A DNA stretch of 57,069 nt from Streptomyces olivaceoviridis (GCF_014650115.1 NZ_BMUI01000041.1:1-57069), one strand, 5' to 3'. Numbered from the stretch's first letter, positions 7,904 through 16,722 are shown. Made by a program: numbers and translations. Notes: generated by a model not told the origin, from the sequence alone.

Positions 7904-9462
7904 ACGTCCCTCCCGCGCAGCCGCACCACGGCCAGACCGAAGGCGAGCGCCGCGTATCCGCACAGGACGGCGAGGCCGGCCCAGGGCGCCAGCGGGTAGT
8001 AGCCGGTCGACGGCTCGTACACGCTGAGCACCTGCGCGTACCGCGGCAGGGTCTGCTGGATGGCGAAGCCCGCAGCCGGGGTCACCCGCAGCAGCCACTC
8101 CGAGGCGCCCGGGGGCAGTACGCCGGAGGTGGCAAGCAGGAAGGGCAGCACGATCGACGCGATGACCAGGGCGACAGCCGCGCCGCTGCGCCGCAGCAGG
8201 GCACCGACGCCGAGAGCGAGCACGGCGGCGGCCACGCAGAGCAGGCCGGTGCCGACCATGACGCGCACGTCGGTCGCCGACGTGACGGGGAAGACATGGA
8301 AGCCCCTGCCGCGCGCACTGTGTTCCCCGATGGGAATGGTGATCGCGGCGGCCACCAGGCCGATGGCGCACGCGACGCCCCCTGCCACCAGCGCCTTGGC
8401 ACCAAGCACCCGGCCCCGCGGGGGAGTTGCCGCCACGGTGGTACGCAGCAGACCGCGCCGGTACTCGCCGGTGATGAACACCGTGCCCACGGCGATCACC
8501 ACGATCAGCCCGGCGAAGGTGCCGACGAGGAAGTTCTCGACGGAGAATCCGACGCCCATGACGGGCCCGCCGACGACCGGTGCGATGTCACCGGCCCCGG
8601 TCACGGTGAACCCGCCGCCGTCGGTCTGGGTGAAGCCGCCCTTGGTGGTGTTCGTGTAGCTGCCGGAGGTGCCCGCGTCGCCGCCCACCTGTGTGCCGCT
8701 CCACGCGCCCTGGGACCAGCCGCCGGTGAGGACAGGGCGGTCGAAGGTGCCGGTGGCCACGGCGGGGCTGAAGCCCGTGCCCGCCGCGGTGTCCTGCTTC
8801 GCCTCCGGCGACGTCGCGAAGAGCCCGGCCCGCACGGTGCGCGCAAGCCCCGGCAGCTGCGCAGAGCCGACCTTGGTCCAGTGGGAGCCGTCGGTGGAGG
8901 TGGAACCGGTGAGACTGTCACCGGAGCGGACCAGGCGCAGCCAGCGCGGGGACTCCTGGGAGACCTGGCCGGAAGGGCCCGCCGTGTCGTGCGTGTAGTC
9001 GTACTGCATGCGCACGCCGTGGCCGCCGGTGGCCATGACCGCCGCGTACGGGGATCCCTGGGTGAGGCTTTCCTTCACGATGATCCCGGCCTTCGCCCAG
9101 GGCTGGGCGCCCTGGGCCGTCTTGCCGGTCCCGGCGTCGACCACGCCGGCCAGCGACCGCAGGGGAACGGTGAGGGTACCTTCGCCGGTGAGCGTCTTGT
9201 GGACGAAGTAGAAGCTGTCGTTGACGGCCTCGCCGCCGGGGCCCTCCGGGTACGAGGCGGAGTCGGCGCCTCGACCGCCGGGGGCGGGGGCGGCCGTGCC
9301 GAGCAGACCGACCACGATCGTCACCAGGAGCGCCCCCGCCATGGCGAGGACCCAGCCGCGTACCGTACGGAACTTCGTCCACTCGGCGTGCAGCGTCCTG
9401 AGGAACCCGCCCCGCTCAGCGCGCCTCGTGGCCGGGGGGCGAGGGGTGAGGGTGGCGGTCAT
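7900..9462 (-). CDS. ABC-2 permease with large extracellular beta-sandwich insert (520 aa)
   Basis: An ABC-2 permease with an unusual layout. The N-terminus has 'L-H-A-E-W-T-K-F-R-T-V-R-G-W' and one membrane segment (about 38-60). Residues about 62-320 are hydrophilic, and within them 'P-W-A-K-A-G-I-I-V-K', 'Y-A-A-V-M-A-T-G-G-H-G-V-R' and 'W-L-R-L-V-R-S-G-D-S-L-T-G' resemble concanavalin-like (DUF1349-type) modules that bind sugars. The remaining membrane segments follow from about 325 to 510, with 'I-T-G-E-Y-R-R-G-L-L-R-T-T' as the conserved loop. The start overlaps the ATPase stop by ATGA. The insert should face outside and may sense or bind the substrate or cell wall. That role is inferred. 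Confidence 0.88.
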   Translation of the reverse strand: MTATLTPRPPATRRAERGGFLRTLHAEWTKFRTVRGWVLAMAGALLVTIVVGLLGTAAPAPGGRGADSASYPEGPGGEAVNDSFYFVHKTLTGEGTLTVPLRSLAGVVDAGTGKTAQGAQPWAKAGIIVKESLTQGSPYAAVMATGGHGVRMQYDYTHDTAGPSGQVSQESPRWLRLVRSGDSLTGSTSTDGSHWTKVGSAQLPGLARTVRAGLFATSPEAKQDTAAGTGFSPAVATGTFDRPVLTGGWSQGAWSGTQVGGDAGTSGSYTNTTKGGFTQTDGGGFTVTGAGDIAPVVGGPVMGVGFSVENFLVGTFAGLIVVIAVGTVFITGEYRRGLLRTTVAATPPRGRVLGAKALVAGGVACAIGLVAAAITIPIGEHSARGRGFHVFPVTSATDVRVMVGTGLLCVAAAVLALGVGALLRRSGAAVALVIASIVLPFLLATSGVLPPGASEWLLRVTPAAGFAIQQTLPRYAQVLSVYEPSTGYYPLAPWAGLAVLCGYAALAFGLAVVRLRGRDV

Positions 9463-10406
9463 CGCGTGGCCTCCCCCGCCGGGATGCCCCGATACTCCAC
9501 CGCGTCCCGGGTGAGCTCCATGTACGCCTCTTCGAGCGTCGCCCGGTACGCGGACACCTGGGAGAACGGCACCCCGTTCCGGGCGAGCAGGGCCACGATC
9601 TCCTCGTCGGGCAGGCCCGTGACGCCGAGGGTGTCGGGGCCGGTGGCGAGAACTGTGGCGCCCGCGCCGTGCAGCACCTGGCCGGCGCGCGGAAGCGCGG
9701 AGGTACGCAGAGTGACCCGGCCACCGGACGCCTCGGCAAGCAGCTCGGACACGGAGGTGTCCGCGACGACCCGGCCGCGGCCGATCACTACGAGATGGTC
9801 CGCGGTGTCTTCGAGTTCGCTCATCAGGTGACTGGAGACCAGGACGGCGCGGCCCTGCCGTGCCAGCGACGACAGGAAGCCGCGCATCCACACGATGCCG
9901 TCGGGGTCGAGGCCGTTGAACGGCTCGTCCAGCATGACGACCGGCGGGTCACCGAGCAGCGCCGCCGCGATCCCCAGGCGCTGGCGCATGCCCAGAGAGA
10001 AGCCGCCGGCCTTGCGCCGAGCCGCCGGGCCCAGGCCGACCTGATCGATGACCTCATCCACCCGCCGGGCCGGCACGCCCTGTGAGTGAGCCAGCCACAG
10101 CAGGTGGTTACGGGCGGTGCGGCTCGGCTGCAGCGCGGAGGCGTCGAGCAGCGCCCCCAGATGCCGAAGCGGGCGACGCAGGGTGCGGTACGGCACCCCG
10201 TCGACCAGGGCCTCTCCCTCCTCAGCCGCGTCAAGGCCCAGGATCACGCGCATGGTGGTGGACTTGCCCGCGCCGTTCGGGCCGACGAAGCCGGTCACCC
10301 GTCCGGGCCGCACGGTGAACGTCATCCCGTCCAGAGCCAGCTGTGGCCCGAAACGTTTACGCAGACCGATGACCTCGATCGTCGCCTTCGTACTCTCATC
10401 GCTCAT
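9459..10406 (-). CDS. ABC exporter ATP-binding protein
   Basis: A 315-residue ATPase of the drug/lipid exporter type. Walker A is 'G-P-N-G-A-G-K-S-T-T', the signature is 'F-S-L-G-M-R-Q-R-L', Walker B is 'V-V-M-L-D-E-P' followed by 'F-N-G-L-D-P-D-G', and the H-loop is 'S-S-H-L-M-S-E-L'. The C-terminal extension ending 'L-E-E-A-Y-M-E-L-T' is normal for the family. The ATG at 10406 is preferred over a GTG three codons upstream because AGGGTGGGG sits at proper distance only from the ATG. First gene of a three-gene operon with two coupled permeases, transcribed away from the HK/RR pair that probably controls it. Confidence 0.95.
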   Translation of the reverse strand: MSDESTKATIEVIGLRKRFGPQLALDGMTFTVRPGRVTGFVGPNGAGKSTTMRVILGLDAAEEGEALVDGVPYRTLRRPLRHLGALLDASALQPSRTARNHLLWLAHSQGVPARRVDEVIDQVGLGPAARRKAGGFSLGMRQRLGIAAALLGDPPVVMLDEPFNGLDPDGIVWMRGFLSSLARQGRAVLVSSHLMSELEDTADHLVVIGRGRVVADTSVSELLAEASGGRVTLRTSALPRAGQVLHGAGATVLATGPDTLGVTGLPDEEIVALLARNGVPFSQVSAYRATLEEAYMELTRDAVEYRGIPAGEATR

Positions 10407-10449
10407 GGGCCCCACCCTGCGACGGAGCGGGTTACAGGGACCGAACGGC

Positions 10450-10466
10450 CGCTGTCATGTCGCTGT
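10450..10466 (+). promoter_or_regulatory. Candidate response-regulator box (11-bp direct repeat)
   Basis: CGCTGT occurs at 10450-10455 and again at 10461-10466, a period of 11 bp, in the 119-nt gap between the divergent ABC and HK genes. OmpR-family regulators bind tandem half-sites about one helical turn apart, so this is a likely binding site for the adjacent response regulator. Confidence 0.45.
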
Positions 10467-10525
10467 TAGGCGCCTCGGCTTAGCCTGGCCTGGTACGTGT
10501 CCTGGTGCGGTGGCGAGGGGGGAGC

Positions 10526-11785
10526 ATGCGGATGGAATGGGGTCCGCCCCGACGGCTCGCGGGCCTGACCGCCCGGCTCAGCCTGCGCCGTGGCACTGCC
10601 CGCACCCGCTTCACCGCCTTGTACGTGACTCTGTTCCTGCTGTCGGGGACGGCGCTGCTCGCCATCGCAGCCGTGGTGGCGTCCGGAGGATCGAGGGACA
10701 GCCAGACCGCCCCCGACGGCGGCACCGATCAGCCCGCCACGGCGGCACAGGCCCAAGGCCGCATCGACGACCTGGAGCAGCAGCTGGCCCAGGCGCACGC
10801 CACCCAGTCCCAGCAGATCCTGATCGGCTCCGCCATCGCCCTCGGCGTCATGGCGGTGATCTCGGTCGGCCTCGGCTGGTTCGTCGCCGGCCGGGTGCTG
10901 CGCCCGCTGCGCGTGATGACAGCGGCCACCCGCCGGATCACCGCCGACAGCCTGCACGAACGCCTGGCCATCGGCGGCCCCGGCGACGAGGTGAAAGACC
11001 TCGCCGACACCATCGACGACCTCCTCGGCCGCCTGGAGGGCTCCTTCGACGCCCAGCGCCTCTTCGTCGCCAACGCCTCCCACGAGCTGCGCACCCCACT
11101 CACCACGATGCGGGCCTCCCTGGACGTGGCTCTCGCCAAGCCGGGCCCAGTACCCGAGACCACGGCCACGCTGGCCGCCCGGATGCGCGCCGAACTCGAC
11201 CGGGTGGACCGCCTGCTGGAGAGCTTCCTCGTCCTGGCTCGCACCCAGCACGGCGAATTCACCGACTCGGCGCCCCTCGCCCTCGGCCAAATCGCGCTGA
11301 CCGCCCTGACCGGACGGGCGAAGGACATCGCGGCCAAGGGCCTGACCGTGCGCGAAAACCGGATCGACGACTCCGCGTGGGTGTGGGGCAGCCAGACGCT
11401 GCTGCATCGCATGGCCGACAACGTGGTCGACAACGCGATCGCACACAACGAACCCGGGGGCTGGATCAGCGTCGCTGTACGGGCCGAAGGAGACCCCGCG
11501 GACACAGTGTCCCTCGTCGTCGAGTCCAGCGGACCGGTCCTCAGCCAGCGGCGGGTGGCGGACCTCGCGCAGCCTTTCCGCCGCCTTGGCGCCGACCGGA
11601 CCGGCACCGGCCAGGGCAGCGGCCTCGGCCTCTCCATCGTCGCGGCCATCACCCAGGCCCACCACGGCACCCTGGAACTGCGCGCCCGCCCCGACGGCGG
11701 CCTGCGCGTCACCATCACCCTCCCGCGTACGGACGGCAGGGCGACGGCGCAAGCCCCCGGCACGGAGACGGGCGTGACGCGTTGA
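10526..11785 (+). CDS. Sensor histidine kinase
   Basis: A 419-residue membrane kinase. Two hydrophobic segments (about 35-55 and 100-125) bracket a short extracellular loop of about 45 residues. A HAMP linker follows ('L-R-P-L-R-V-M-T-A-A-T-R-R-I'), then the dimerisation helix 'N-A-S-H-E-L-R-T-P-L' with the phospho-accepting His at about residue 186, then the ATPase domain with N box 'N-V-V-D-N-A-I-A-H-N' and G box 'G-Q-G-S-G-L-G-L-S-I-V'. GAGGGGGGAG just upstream supports an ATG at 10526 (10532 is also possible). The stop overlaps the start of the response regulator. The small sensing loop and the linked exporter suggest detection of a membrane-active compound. Confidence 0.93.
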   Translation: MRMEWGPPRRLAGLTARLSLRRGTARTRFTALYVTLFLLSGTALLAIAAVVASGGSRDSQTAPDGGTDQPATAAQAQGRIDDLEQQLAQAHATQSQQILIGSAIALGVMAVISVGLGWFVAGRVLRPLRVMTAATRRITADSLHERLAIGGPGDEVKDLADTIDDLLGRLEGSFDAQRLFVANASHELRTPLTTMRASLDVALAKPGPVPETTATLAARMRAELDRVDRLLESFLVLARTQHGEFTDSAPLALGQIALTALTGRAKDIAAKGLTVRENRIDDSAWVWGSQTLLHRMADNVVDNAIAHNEPGGWISVAVRAEGDPADTVSLVVESSGPVLSQRRVADLAQPFRRLGADRTGTGQGSGLGLSIVAAITQAHHGTLELRARPDGGLRVTITLPRTDGRATAQAPGTETGVTR

Positions 11786-12459
11786 GAGTCCTGGTGGTCG
11801 AGGACGCCCGCCCCCTCGCCGAAGTCATCGCCGAGGGACTGCGCGACCAGGGCATGGCCGTGGACATGGCCCATGACGGGCTCGACGCCGCGGCCAAGCT
11901 GGACGTCAACGCGTACGACGTCGTCGTACTCGACCGCGACCTGCCAGGCATCCACGGCGACACCCTCTGCCAGATGATCACCGAGCGGGACGGCCGCGTG
12001 ATGGTCCTGATGCTGACCGCCGCCGACTCACCCGGCGACCGCGTCAGCGGCCTGACCCTGGGCGCCGACGACTACCTCGCCAAGCCCTTCCACTTTCCCG
12101 AACTCGTCCTGCGCATCCGCGCCCTGGCCCGCCGCCGCCCCGCCGCCCGGTCCCGCACCCTGAACGCGGCGGGCATCGAACTCGACCCGATGCGTCGCAC
12201 CGCCAGCCGCGACGGCCACCAACTCGACCTCTCTGTCAAGGAATTCGCGGTACTCGAAGCCCTCCTGAACGCGAGCCCCGCTTTCCTCAGCGCGGAGGAC
12301 CTCCTCGAACAGGTCTGGGACGAACACGCCGACCCGTTCACCAACACCGTCACGGTGACCATCAGCCGCCTGCGCCGCAAACTCGGCGACCCCCCGGTCA
12401 TCGCCACCACACCCGGCGTGGGGTATCGGATCATCGACCCAGCCGTACCACCCGACTGA
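11782..12459 (+). CDS. OmpR-family response regulator
   Basis: A 225-residue regulator. The receiver domain starts 'R-V-L-V-V-E-D-A-R-P-L', the phosphorylated Asp is D51 in 'V-V-L-D-R-D-L-P-G', and 'L-T-A-A-D' and 'Y-L-A-K-P-F' supply the switch Thr and Lys. The winged-helix output domain ends with 'T-V-T-V-T-I-S-R-L-R-R-K-L' and 'T-T-P-G-V-G-Y-R-I'. The best start is TTG at 11782, overlapping the kinase TGA; the family normally starts just before 'R-V-L-V-V-E-D' and no better codon is in frame. It probably controls the divergent ABC operon and its own operon through the 11-bp repeat between them. Confidence 0.92.
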   Translation: MRVLVVEDARPLAEVIAEGLRDQGMAVDMAHDGLDAAAKLDVNAYDVVVLDRDLPGIHGDTLCQMITERDGRVMVLMLTAADSPGDRVSGLTLGADDYLAKPFHFPELVLRIRALARRRPAARSRTLNAAGIELDPMRRTASRDGHQLDLSVKEFAVLEALLNASPAFLSAEDLLEQVWDEHADPFTNTVTVTISRLRRKLGDPPVIATTPGVGYRIIDPAVPPD

Positions 12460-12499
12460 GCAGCCGCCAGGCCCAGCGGCCCGCGAGCGGAGGCCGTGC

Positions 12500-13012
12500 T
12501 CAGTGCACCCGACTCCAGTCATCTGCGCAGCAGGCGATGTCCGGGGCGTTGTCCATGGCACCGATCAGCGCCTTGTGCAGGTCGGTGACCGAGTAGACCG
12601 GGGCCCACGCCTGGCCGGCGCACTCCGGGTCGACAGGGCAGGGCAGCAGGATGTCGAAGCCGAAGTCGCCCTGGCCGTCGACGTCGTCGCGGTACGCCAG
12701 GGTGAGGTACTGCTGTCCGAGGCGGATCTCCGCGAGGCGGTCCCGGCCGGTCACCAGGTCCGAGCCGGGCCGCCAGCGCCACAGCGGCAGGATCTCCGGG
12801 CCGAAGAAGCGGCGGACCAGCAGCAGATCGCCCAAGCCGGTGCCGCCGTCGCGCCCGAGTTCGGCCTCCCGGGCCTGCGAGAGCCGCTTCAGGAACGGCT
12901 CCAGGCGGTACAGGGCGTCGGCGAACACGATGATGTCGAAGCCTTCGGCGGCCAGCCGCTGGTGCGAGTGGACCATCGCCTGGTGCTGGGCGCGGACGAC
13001 GTCCTCGGGCAC
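12500..13012 (-). pseudogene. Probably 5'-truncated gene of unknown function (170 aa open from GTG)
   Basis: The frame stays open upstream to a stop near 13090, and the sequence just before the GTG ('R-P-D-N-R-R-V-P-E-D-V-V-R-A-Q-H') already looks like protein. That stretch resembles the segment after the P-loop domain in AAA/zeta-toxin-like kinases ('V-P-E-x-V-I-x-x-Q'), but no P-loop is present, so the N-terminal half seems lost. The rest, rich in acidic and aromatic residues with a 'F-D-I-L-L-P-C-P-V-D-P-E-C' patch, is not recognised. It converges on the response regulator gene. It might still be expressed from GTG 13012. The kinase link is a weak inference. Confidence 0.45.
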
Positions 13013-13092
13013 GCGCCGGTTGTCCGGCCGCGGGCCTGACGTCGTCCGGGCCCCGGCAGGCCAGGACGGAGTCTTCGCAGCTCAGTGGCTAT

Positions 13093-13540
13093 GAGTCGGC
13101 ACCGTAAATCGCGACATGTATGGCGCAAGGGATATCGGCTGGCTTCACTCGTCCGTGCTCACCGGCCGAGTCGGCGGAGCGGAGCCAGGCGAGAGCAGCC
13201 GGTCAGAAATTCGCGTGTCCTCTTGGTGAGGCCGTGCGAGCATCGGCAGGTGATCGACGATGAGGAGCTGTTTGCCGCCGACCTGATCGGAAGGCGACTG
13301 CTGAAAGTGACCACGGCTTGGCATCACACGCCCTCGACCGGCTTGTCTCTGCGAGCCGACCAGCCGCATGGACCGTACTCGATGGAGGTGCACGGAAAAG
13401 GGATGCGGCCGTGTTGCCGAAGGAAGCCGGTGAGCCGGGTGGACCCCGGACTTCGGCGTCGAACAGCGTCATTCGCAGCACGGGCCACGCCTCCCGCCTC
13501 CGACGATGCAGCCGCGTGGTGTCCATCTCGCTGCGTTAAC
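13093..13540. other. No gene seen; possible remnant
   Basis: About 450 nt without a supported gene. A plus-strand frame around 13250-13330 reads 'V-I-D-D-E-E-L-F-A-A-D-L-I-G-R-R-L-L', which looks coding but has no recognisable partner sequence. Together with the flanking truncated genes this looks like decayed mobile DNA. Confidence 0.35.
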
Positions 13541-13572
13541 TGTTGGCTCGTGTGCCCGTCTGTGATGTCAAC

Positions 13573-13920
13573 GTGCAACTGGCGGTTTCCCGTTCGACCC
13601 GAAGGACCGAGCCGTGCCCGACCGACCTGAGATCGGTCTGCATCTGCGGCTCTACCCGGTTCGTGGACGAGATGCGTGCGGCGAACCGTGATCTGACCTT
13701 CGCAGGTGTCATCGTCGTCGCGCCCGGCGAGGCAGACGAGTTGATCACCAACGAGCAGAAGATCGCGCTGGACGCTCTCCATCTGCGCAAGATCGACCTG
13801 GCTGACCGGGTTCTGGTCGTCAACCCGGGCGGGTATATCGGCAAGTCCACGAGCAGGGAGATCGCATACGCCCACGCCATCGGCAAGCCGATCTCGTTCA
13901 CCGATCCCTCTGACCAGTAG
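13573..13920 (+). CDS. Nucleoside deoxyribosyltransferase-like protein
   Basis: About 115 residues. The recognisable part is 'V-C-I-C-G-S-T-R-F-V-D-E-M', 'H-L-R-K-I-D-L-A-D-R-V-L-V-V-N' and 'G-G-Y-I-G-K-S-T-S-R-E-I-A-Y-A'. This is the Rossmann-like fold of nucleoside 2-deoxyribosyltransferase-related proteins, common in phages and actinobacteria. Family members normally begin close to 'V-C-I-C-G-S'; here a plausible GTG with AAGGA upstream (13614) lies one base out of frame with that motif, so the real gene may be frameshifted and only the upstream in-frame GTG or TTG codons would give this protein. It sits in the scar between a truncated gene and a recombinase remnant, consistent with mobile cargo. 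Its substrate is unknown. Confidence 0.55.
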   Translation: MQLAVSRSTRRTEPCPTDLRSVCICGSTRFVDEMRAANRDLTFAGVIVVAPGEADELITNEQKIALDALHLRKIDLADRVLVVNPGGYIGKSTSREIAYAHAIGKPISFTDPSDQ

Positions 13921-14388
13921 ACGCTTCGTGGTGCGCGCGGGCAACGAGTCTCGGCGTCCCGCTTCGCGTTTGCGGTCCACCGTGTGGCGTTGCTGATGCC
14001 CGCGCCGGTGAGGTCGGCGAGGACGGATGCCGGCAGGTCGGAGGCCAGGGCAAGACGGGCGCTGTTGCGGCTGGCGAGGCCTTCGAAGCCATGACGTCGG
14101 AGCAGTAGGCCGAGGTATTCGGACCGAATGGGTCGCGCGGGTTCCCGGCCGGGGAAGAGCCACGGTGTTGTGCTGGCTGTCTGGTTGGCAGTCCAGCGCC
14201 CCGCGCTTACTTTCCGCTGTTCAAGCAGCAGTTGATCGACTCTGGGCGGCAAACGCAGGCTGTGTCCATCGATGCTGAGTTCCACGGTGCCGCCGCTGAC
14301 GATCACGTCGTGGATGGTGAGGCTGAGAAGCCGCGTGCAGGGAAATCCGAAGAGCAGTACCAGGGCTCCGACGGTGCGGACGATGCCG
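13921..14388 (-). pseudogene. Decayed tyrosine recombinase/integrase C-terminal region
   Basis: Reading leftward from about 14388 one finds 'L-L-F-G-F-P-C-T-R-L-L-S-L-T-I-H-D-V', then 'L-R-L-P-P-R-V-D-Q-L-L', 'W-L-F-P-G-R-E-P-A-R-P-I', 'L-L-L-R-R-H-G-F-E-G-L-A-S-R-N-S-A-R' and 'L-A-D-L-T-G-A-G-I-S-N-A-T-R-W'. This is the order seen in the C-terminal half of phage-integrase-like proteins of Streptomyces. No N-terminal domain is present, and at about 13920 the frame runs into the antisense of the next gene without a proper C-terminus. It marks a former mobile element. The upstream break lies 28 nt from the end of the BNR gene. Confidence 0.65.
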
Positions 14389-14415
14389 CGGGCCGGCCGA
14401 CGGCGTCCGCGTCGG

Positions 14416-15891
14416 TCAGCGGGGGGTGCGGAGACTGCTGGTGTACACGTCCGTGCGGTTCTGTGGTGCGCCGGAGTGGGTCTCGGTGAGCACCGCCCGT
14501 ACTCCCTTGCCGTCTGCCACCAGGCCTTGGTAGTCGCCGAGGAAGTAGCCCCCGGCGAACGGCGCTTGCAGCCAGTCGAAGATCCGCGAGATCCGTCGTT
14601 CGGTCCGGAGCCTCGGGTTTCCGTGCCGGAGCGTGGCCAGTTGGTAGGCGGTGGGCAGGGTGGTGGTGTTGTCGGGCTTGAGGAAGCGCAGGTCGTAGTA
14701 GGTGAGCGCGACCGTGCCCCGCTCGGCGACCGCGATCGACGGTGAGAAGGCCGGAACGCCCTTGGGGCTGATCAGCTCCGGGGTCCCCCAGGTGTGTCCG
14801 CCGTCGGTGGACCGCACAAGCTGGACGGAGTCGAACTTTCCACCGGAGAAGTCCGAGCCCTCGTAAGCCATGTACAGCGTGCCTGTCTTGGGGTCGACGG
14901 CCGGGCTCGGCAGGGTGGCCGCGGCGCGCAGCGGTGTGGCGGGGTCGTTCGGGTCGACCTCCGGTACGGAGGTGTCCCGGGCCACGGTGACCGGCGCGCT
15001 CCAGGTATCTCCGGCGTCGGTCGAGGTGACCACCTGGTAGCGGGCTTCGACGACGGTGCTCAGGTCGTCGGCGTAGGTGATCCGGTCGAAGAAGTCGTAC
15101 AGGGTGCCGGTGCGCCGGTCGGCGACGATCAGATGGCCGATGGTCTGGGTGTTGGGCACGCCACTGGTGTCGACGAACGGCCGGGCCTTGCTCCAGGTGC
15201 GACCGCCGTCGCGGGTGAGGGAGATGTAGCCGGGGCCGTCGAGGGAACCGGGGCCGGGCGGGTCGTTGTCGAGGCGGTTCCAGACCTGGTAGGCGGTGCC
15301 CTTGCGGATCGGGTCGGCGGTGAGTGAGGGCTTGTCGTTGAAGAACGGCTGCTCGTCGACGTGCGTGGTGGTGAGGTTTCGCCAAGTCCGGCCGCCGTCA
15401 CGGGACGTGACTGCCAGGAGGGCGCTGCGCGTGCTCTTCGTGAAGTCGACGCCCTCCCCGCCGGCGTAGACCGTGCCGTCCGGTCCGGTGCTCACCCAGG
15501 GGTCGGAGGCCCGTTCGTAGTCCGCGCCGCCGGGGGCGCACAGACTGAACGGCAGTGTGCTCCGGTGGAATGTGCGGCCGTCCGTGGTCCAGCCGGCCGC
15601 CAGGCCACGGGCGCCGCCGTCGTTCCAGCGGTCCTGCTGGAACACGGTGACCACGCGCTTGGGGTCGCGCGGATCGACGGACAGATACGGCTCCACCTCG
15701 GTGGCCGGGTAGACGATGCTGTCGGGGGACCTCGCTCCGATGGTGCACTTCGCGTACGGGTCGCCGTGGGACACCTTGACCAGTGGTGTGCCGTCGGGGT
15801 TCCGGTCTGCTGCGGCGGGAGTCGCGCCGGTGACCGTGACGAGCAGGAGCGCGGCGGTGGTGACGGCGGTCAGGGGCAGGAAGACGCGCAT
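14416..15891 (-). CDS. Secreted BNR/Asp-box (sialidase-like) repeat protein
   Basis: A 491-residue exported protein. It has a Sec signal peptide (Arg at the start, hydrophobic core, cleavage after 'P-A-A-A'). The mature part has four Asp-box motifs, 'S-R-D-G-G-R-T-W', 'T-R-D-G-G-R-T-W', 'S-T-D-A-G-D-T-W' and 'S-T-D-G-G-H-T-W', the marks of a sialidase-type beta propeller. Catalytic sialidase residues (Arg triad, Tyr) were not identified, so a glycosidase activity is only possible. The ATG at 15891 is chosen because GGAGGAGAT precedes it and the signal peptide starts there, although the frame is open for 76 more codons upstream. Two small secreted protein genes lie just upstream on the same strand. 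Confidence 0.85.
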   Translation of the reverse strand: MRVFLPLTAVTTAALLLVTVTGATPAAADRNPDGTPLVKVSHGDPYAKCTIGARSPDSIVYPATEVEPYLSVDPRDPKRVVTVFQQDRWNDGGARGLAAGWTTDGRTFHRSTLPFSLCAPGGADYERASDPWVSTGPDGTVYAGGEGVDFTKSTRSALLAVTSRDGGRTWRNLTTTHVDEQPFFNDKPSLTADPIRKGTAYQVWNRLDNDPPGPGSLDGPGYISLTRDGGRTWSKARPFVDTSGVPNTQTIGHLIVADRRTGTLYDFFDRITYADDLSTVVEARYQVVTSTDAGDTWSAPVTVARDTSVPEVDPNDPATPLRAAATLPSPAVDPKTGTLYMAYEGSDFSGGKFDSVQLVRSTDGGHTWGTPELISPKGVPAFSPSIAVAERGTVALTYYDLRFLKPDNTTTLPTAYQLATLRHGNPRLRTERRISRIFDWLQAPFAGGYFLGDYQGLVADGKGVRAVLTETHSGAPQNRTDVYTSSLRTPR

Positions 15892-16252
15892 GCGGGATCT
15901 CCTCCGGGCCTGTCGGCCGGGGTACGGGGCCGCCGTCATCGGGGCGGCCTGGGGCACGGAGGCGTACCGGAACGCGAGGGTGGGCGACTCCGCTTGGTCC
16001 TCTTCGGCGTTGCGGCCGGTGCCCTTGATGGGCCGAACGACGGAGTCATCCCCGGGGTCGTCGAGGAGCACGGCGGAGCCGACCGGCGGGTGCACCGTGC
16101 CGGCCGGCTCCTTGGTCATGCTGTTACGGCACCGTCTCGTAGGTCCCCGGAGAGGGCCGTGGGCCGCGTGCCGGTCGGCGATGCCGGCGGGTGATCAATA
16201 GCAGCTGGGAACCCCGTCGGCCGGACTGGTTGCCCAGCCGTGCGCCGGCCGG

Positions 16253-16453
16253 TCAAGTGATCGCCGGCGTGGTCCCGTCAGGCAGCGCGCATGCGTGACG
16301 GACGTAGGGGCGTGAAACGATCTGTTCGCCGGCGGCCGTGCGGTCGTCTCGGGAGATGTTCGGGGACGAGGCGGCCCCGGCGCTGACAGCGCCGACGGCG
16401 CTCACGCCGGCAAGGGCTGTCGCGGCCAGGGCGAGGCCCAGGATTCCGCGCAT
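16253..16453 (-). CDS. Small secreted protein (66 aa)
   Basis: A short frame starting 'M-R-G-I-L-G-L-A-L-A-A-T-A-L-A-G' and followed by an 'A-G-A-A' cleavage site, giving a mature peptide of about 38 residues with one Cys ('H-A-C-A-L-P-D-G'). The signal peptide is convincing; the mature part matches nothing I know. The ribosome binding site is weak, which lowers confidence. It lies between the BNR gene and another small secreted protein gene on the same strand. Confidence 0.5.
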   Translation of the reverse strand: MRGILGLALAATALAGVSAVGAVSAGAASSPNISRDDRTAAGEQIVSRPYVRHACALPDGTTPAIT

Positions 16454-16722
16454 GCGCACGAGGCCCGCGAGGCGAGGCTGGGCGCCGCCCGGGCGGTGGC
16501 TGCCCGGGCCCCGGAGAAGCATGACGTCACCGACCTCGACCGGCCCATCGGTACGCCGCGTGTGCGTCGGCAGGAGCGGGGCGACGTCGATGTCCTTGGC
16601 GTCGAGACCGCCCACCGGGGTCGCGTTGGGTCCGGGCAGGCCGGGGGTTGGGGAGACGGCCGTACCTGCCTCCTACCAGTGCCTCCGGCCGATGCCGGCG
16701 GGCGGCTGCCGCACGCGGTCCT

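Noticed and set aside
10117..11781. Upstream in-frame extension of the response regulator
   Set aside because: The open frame runs antisense through the ABC ATPase and out of frame through the kinase. The receiver domain begins exactly at TTG 11782.
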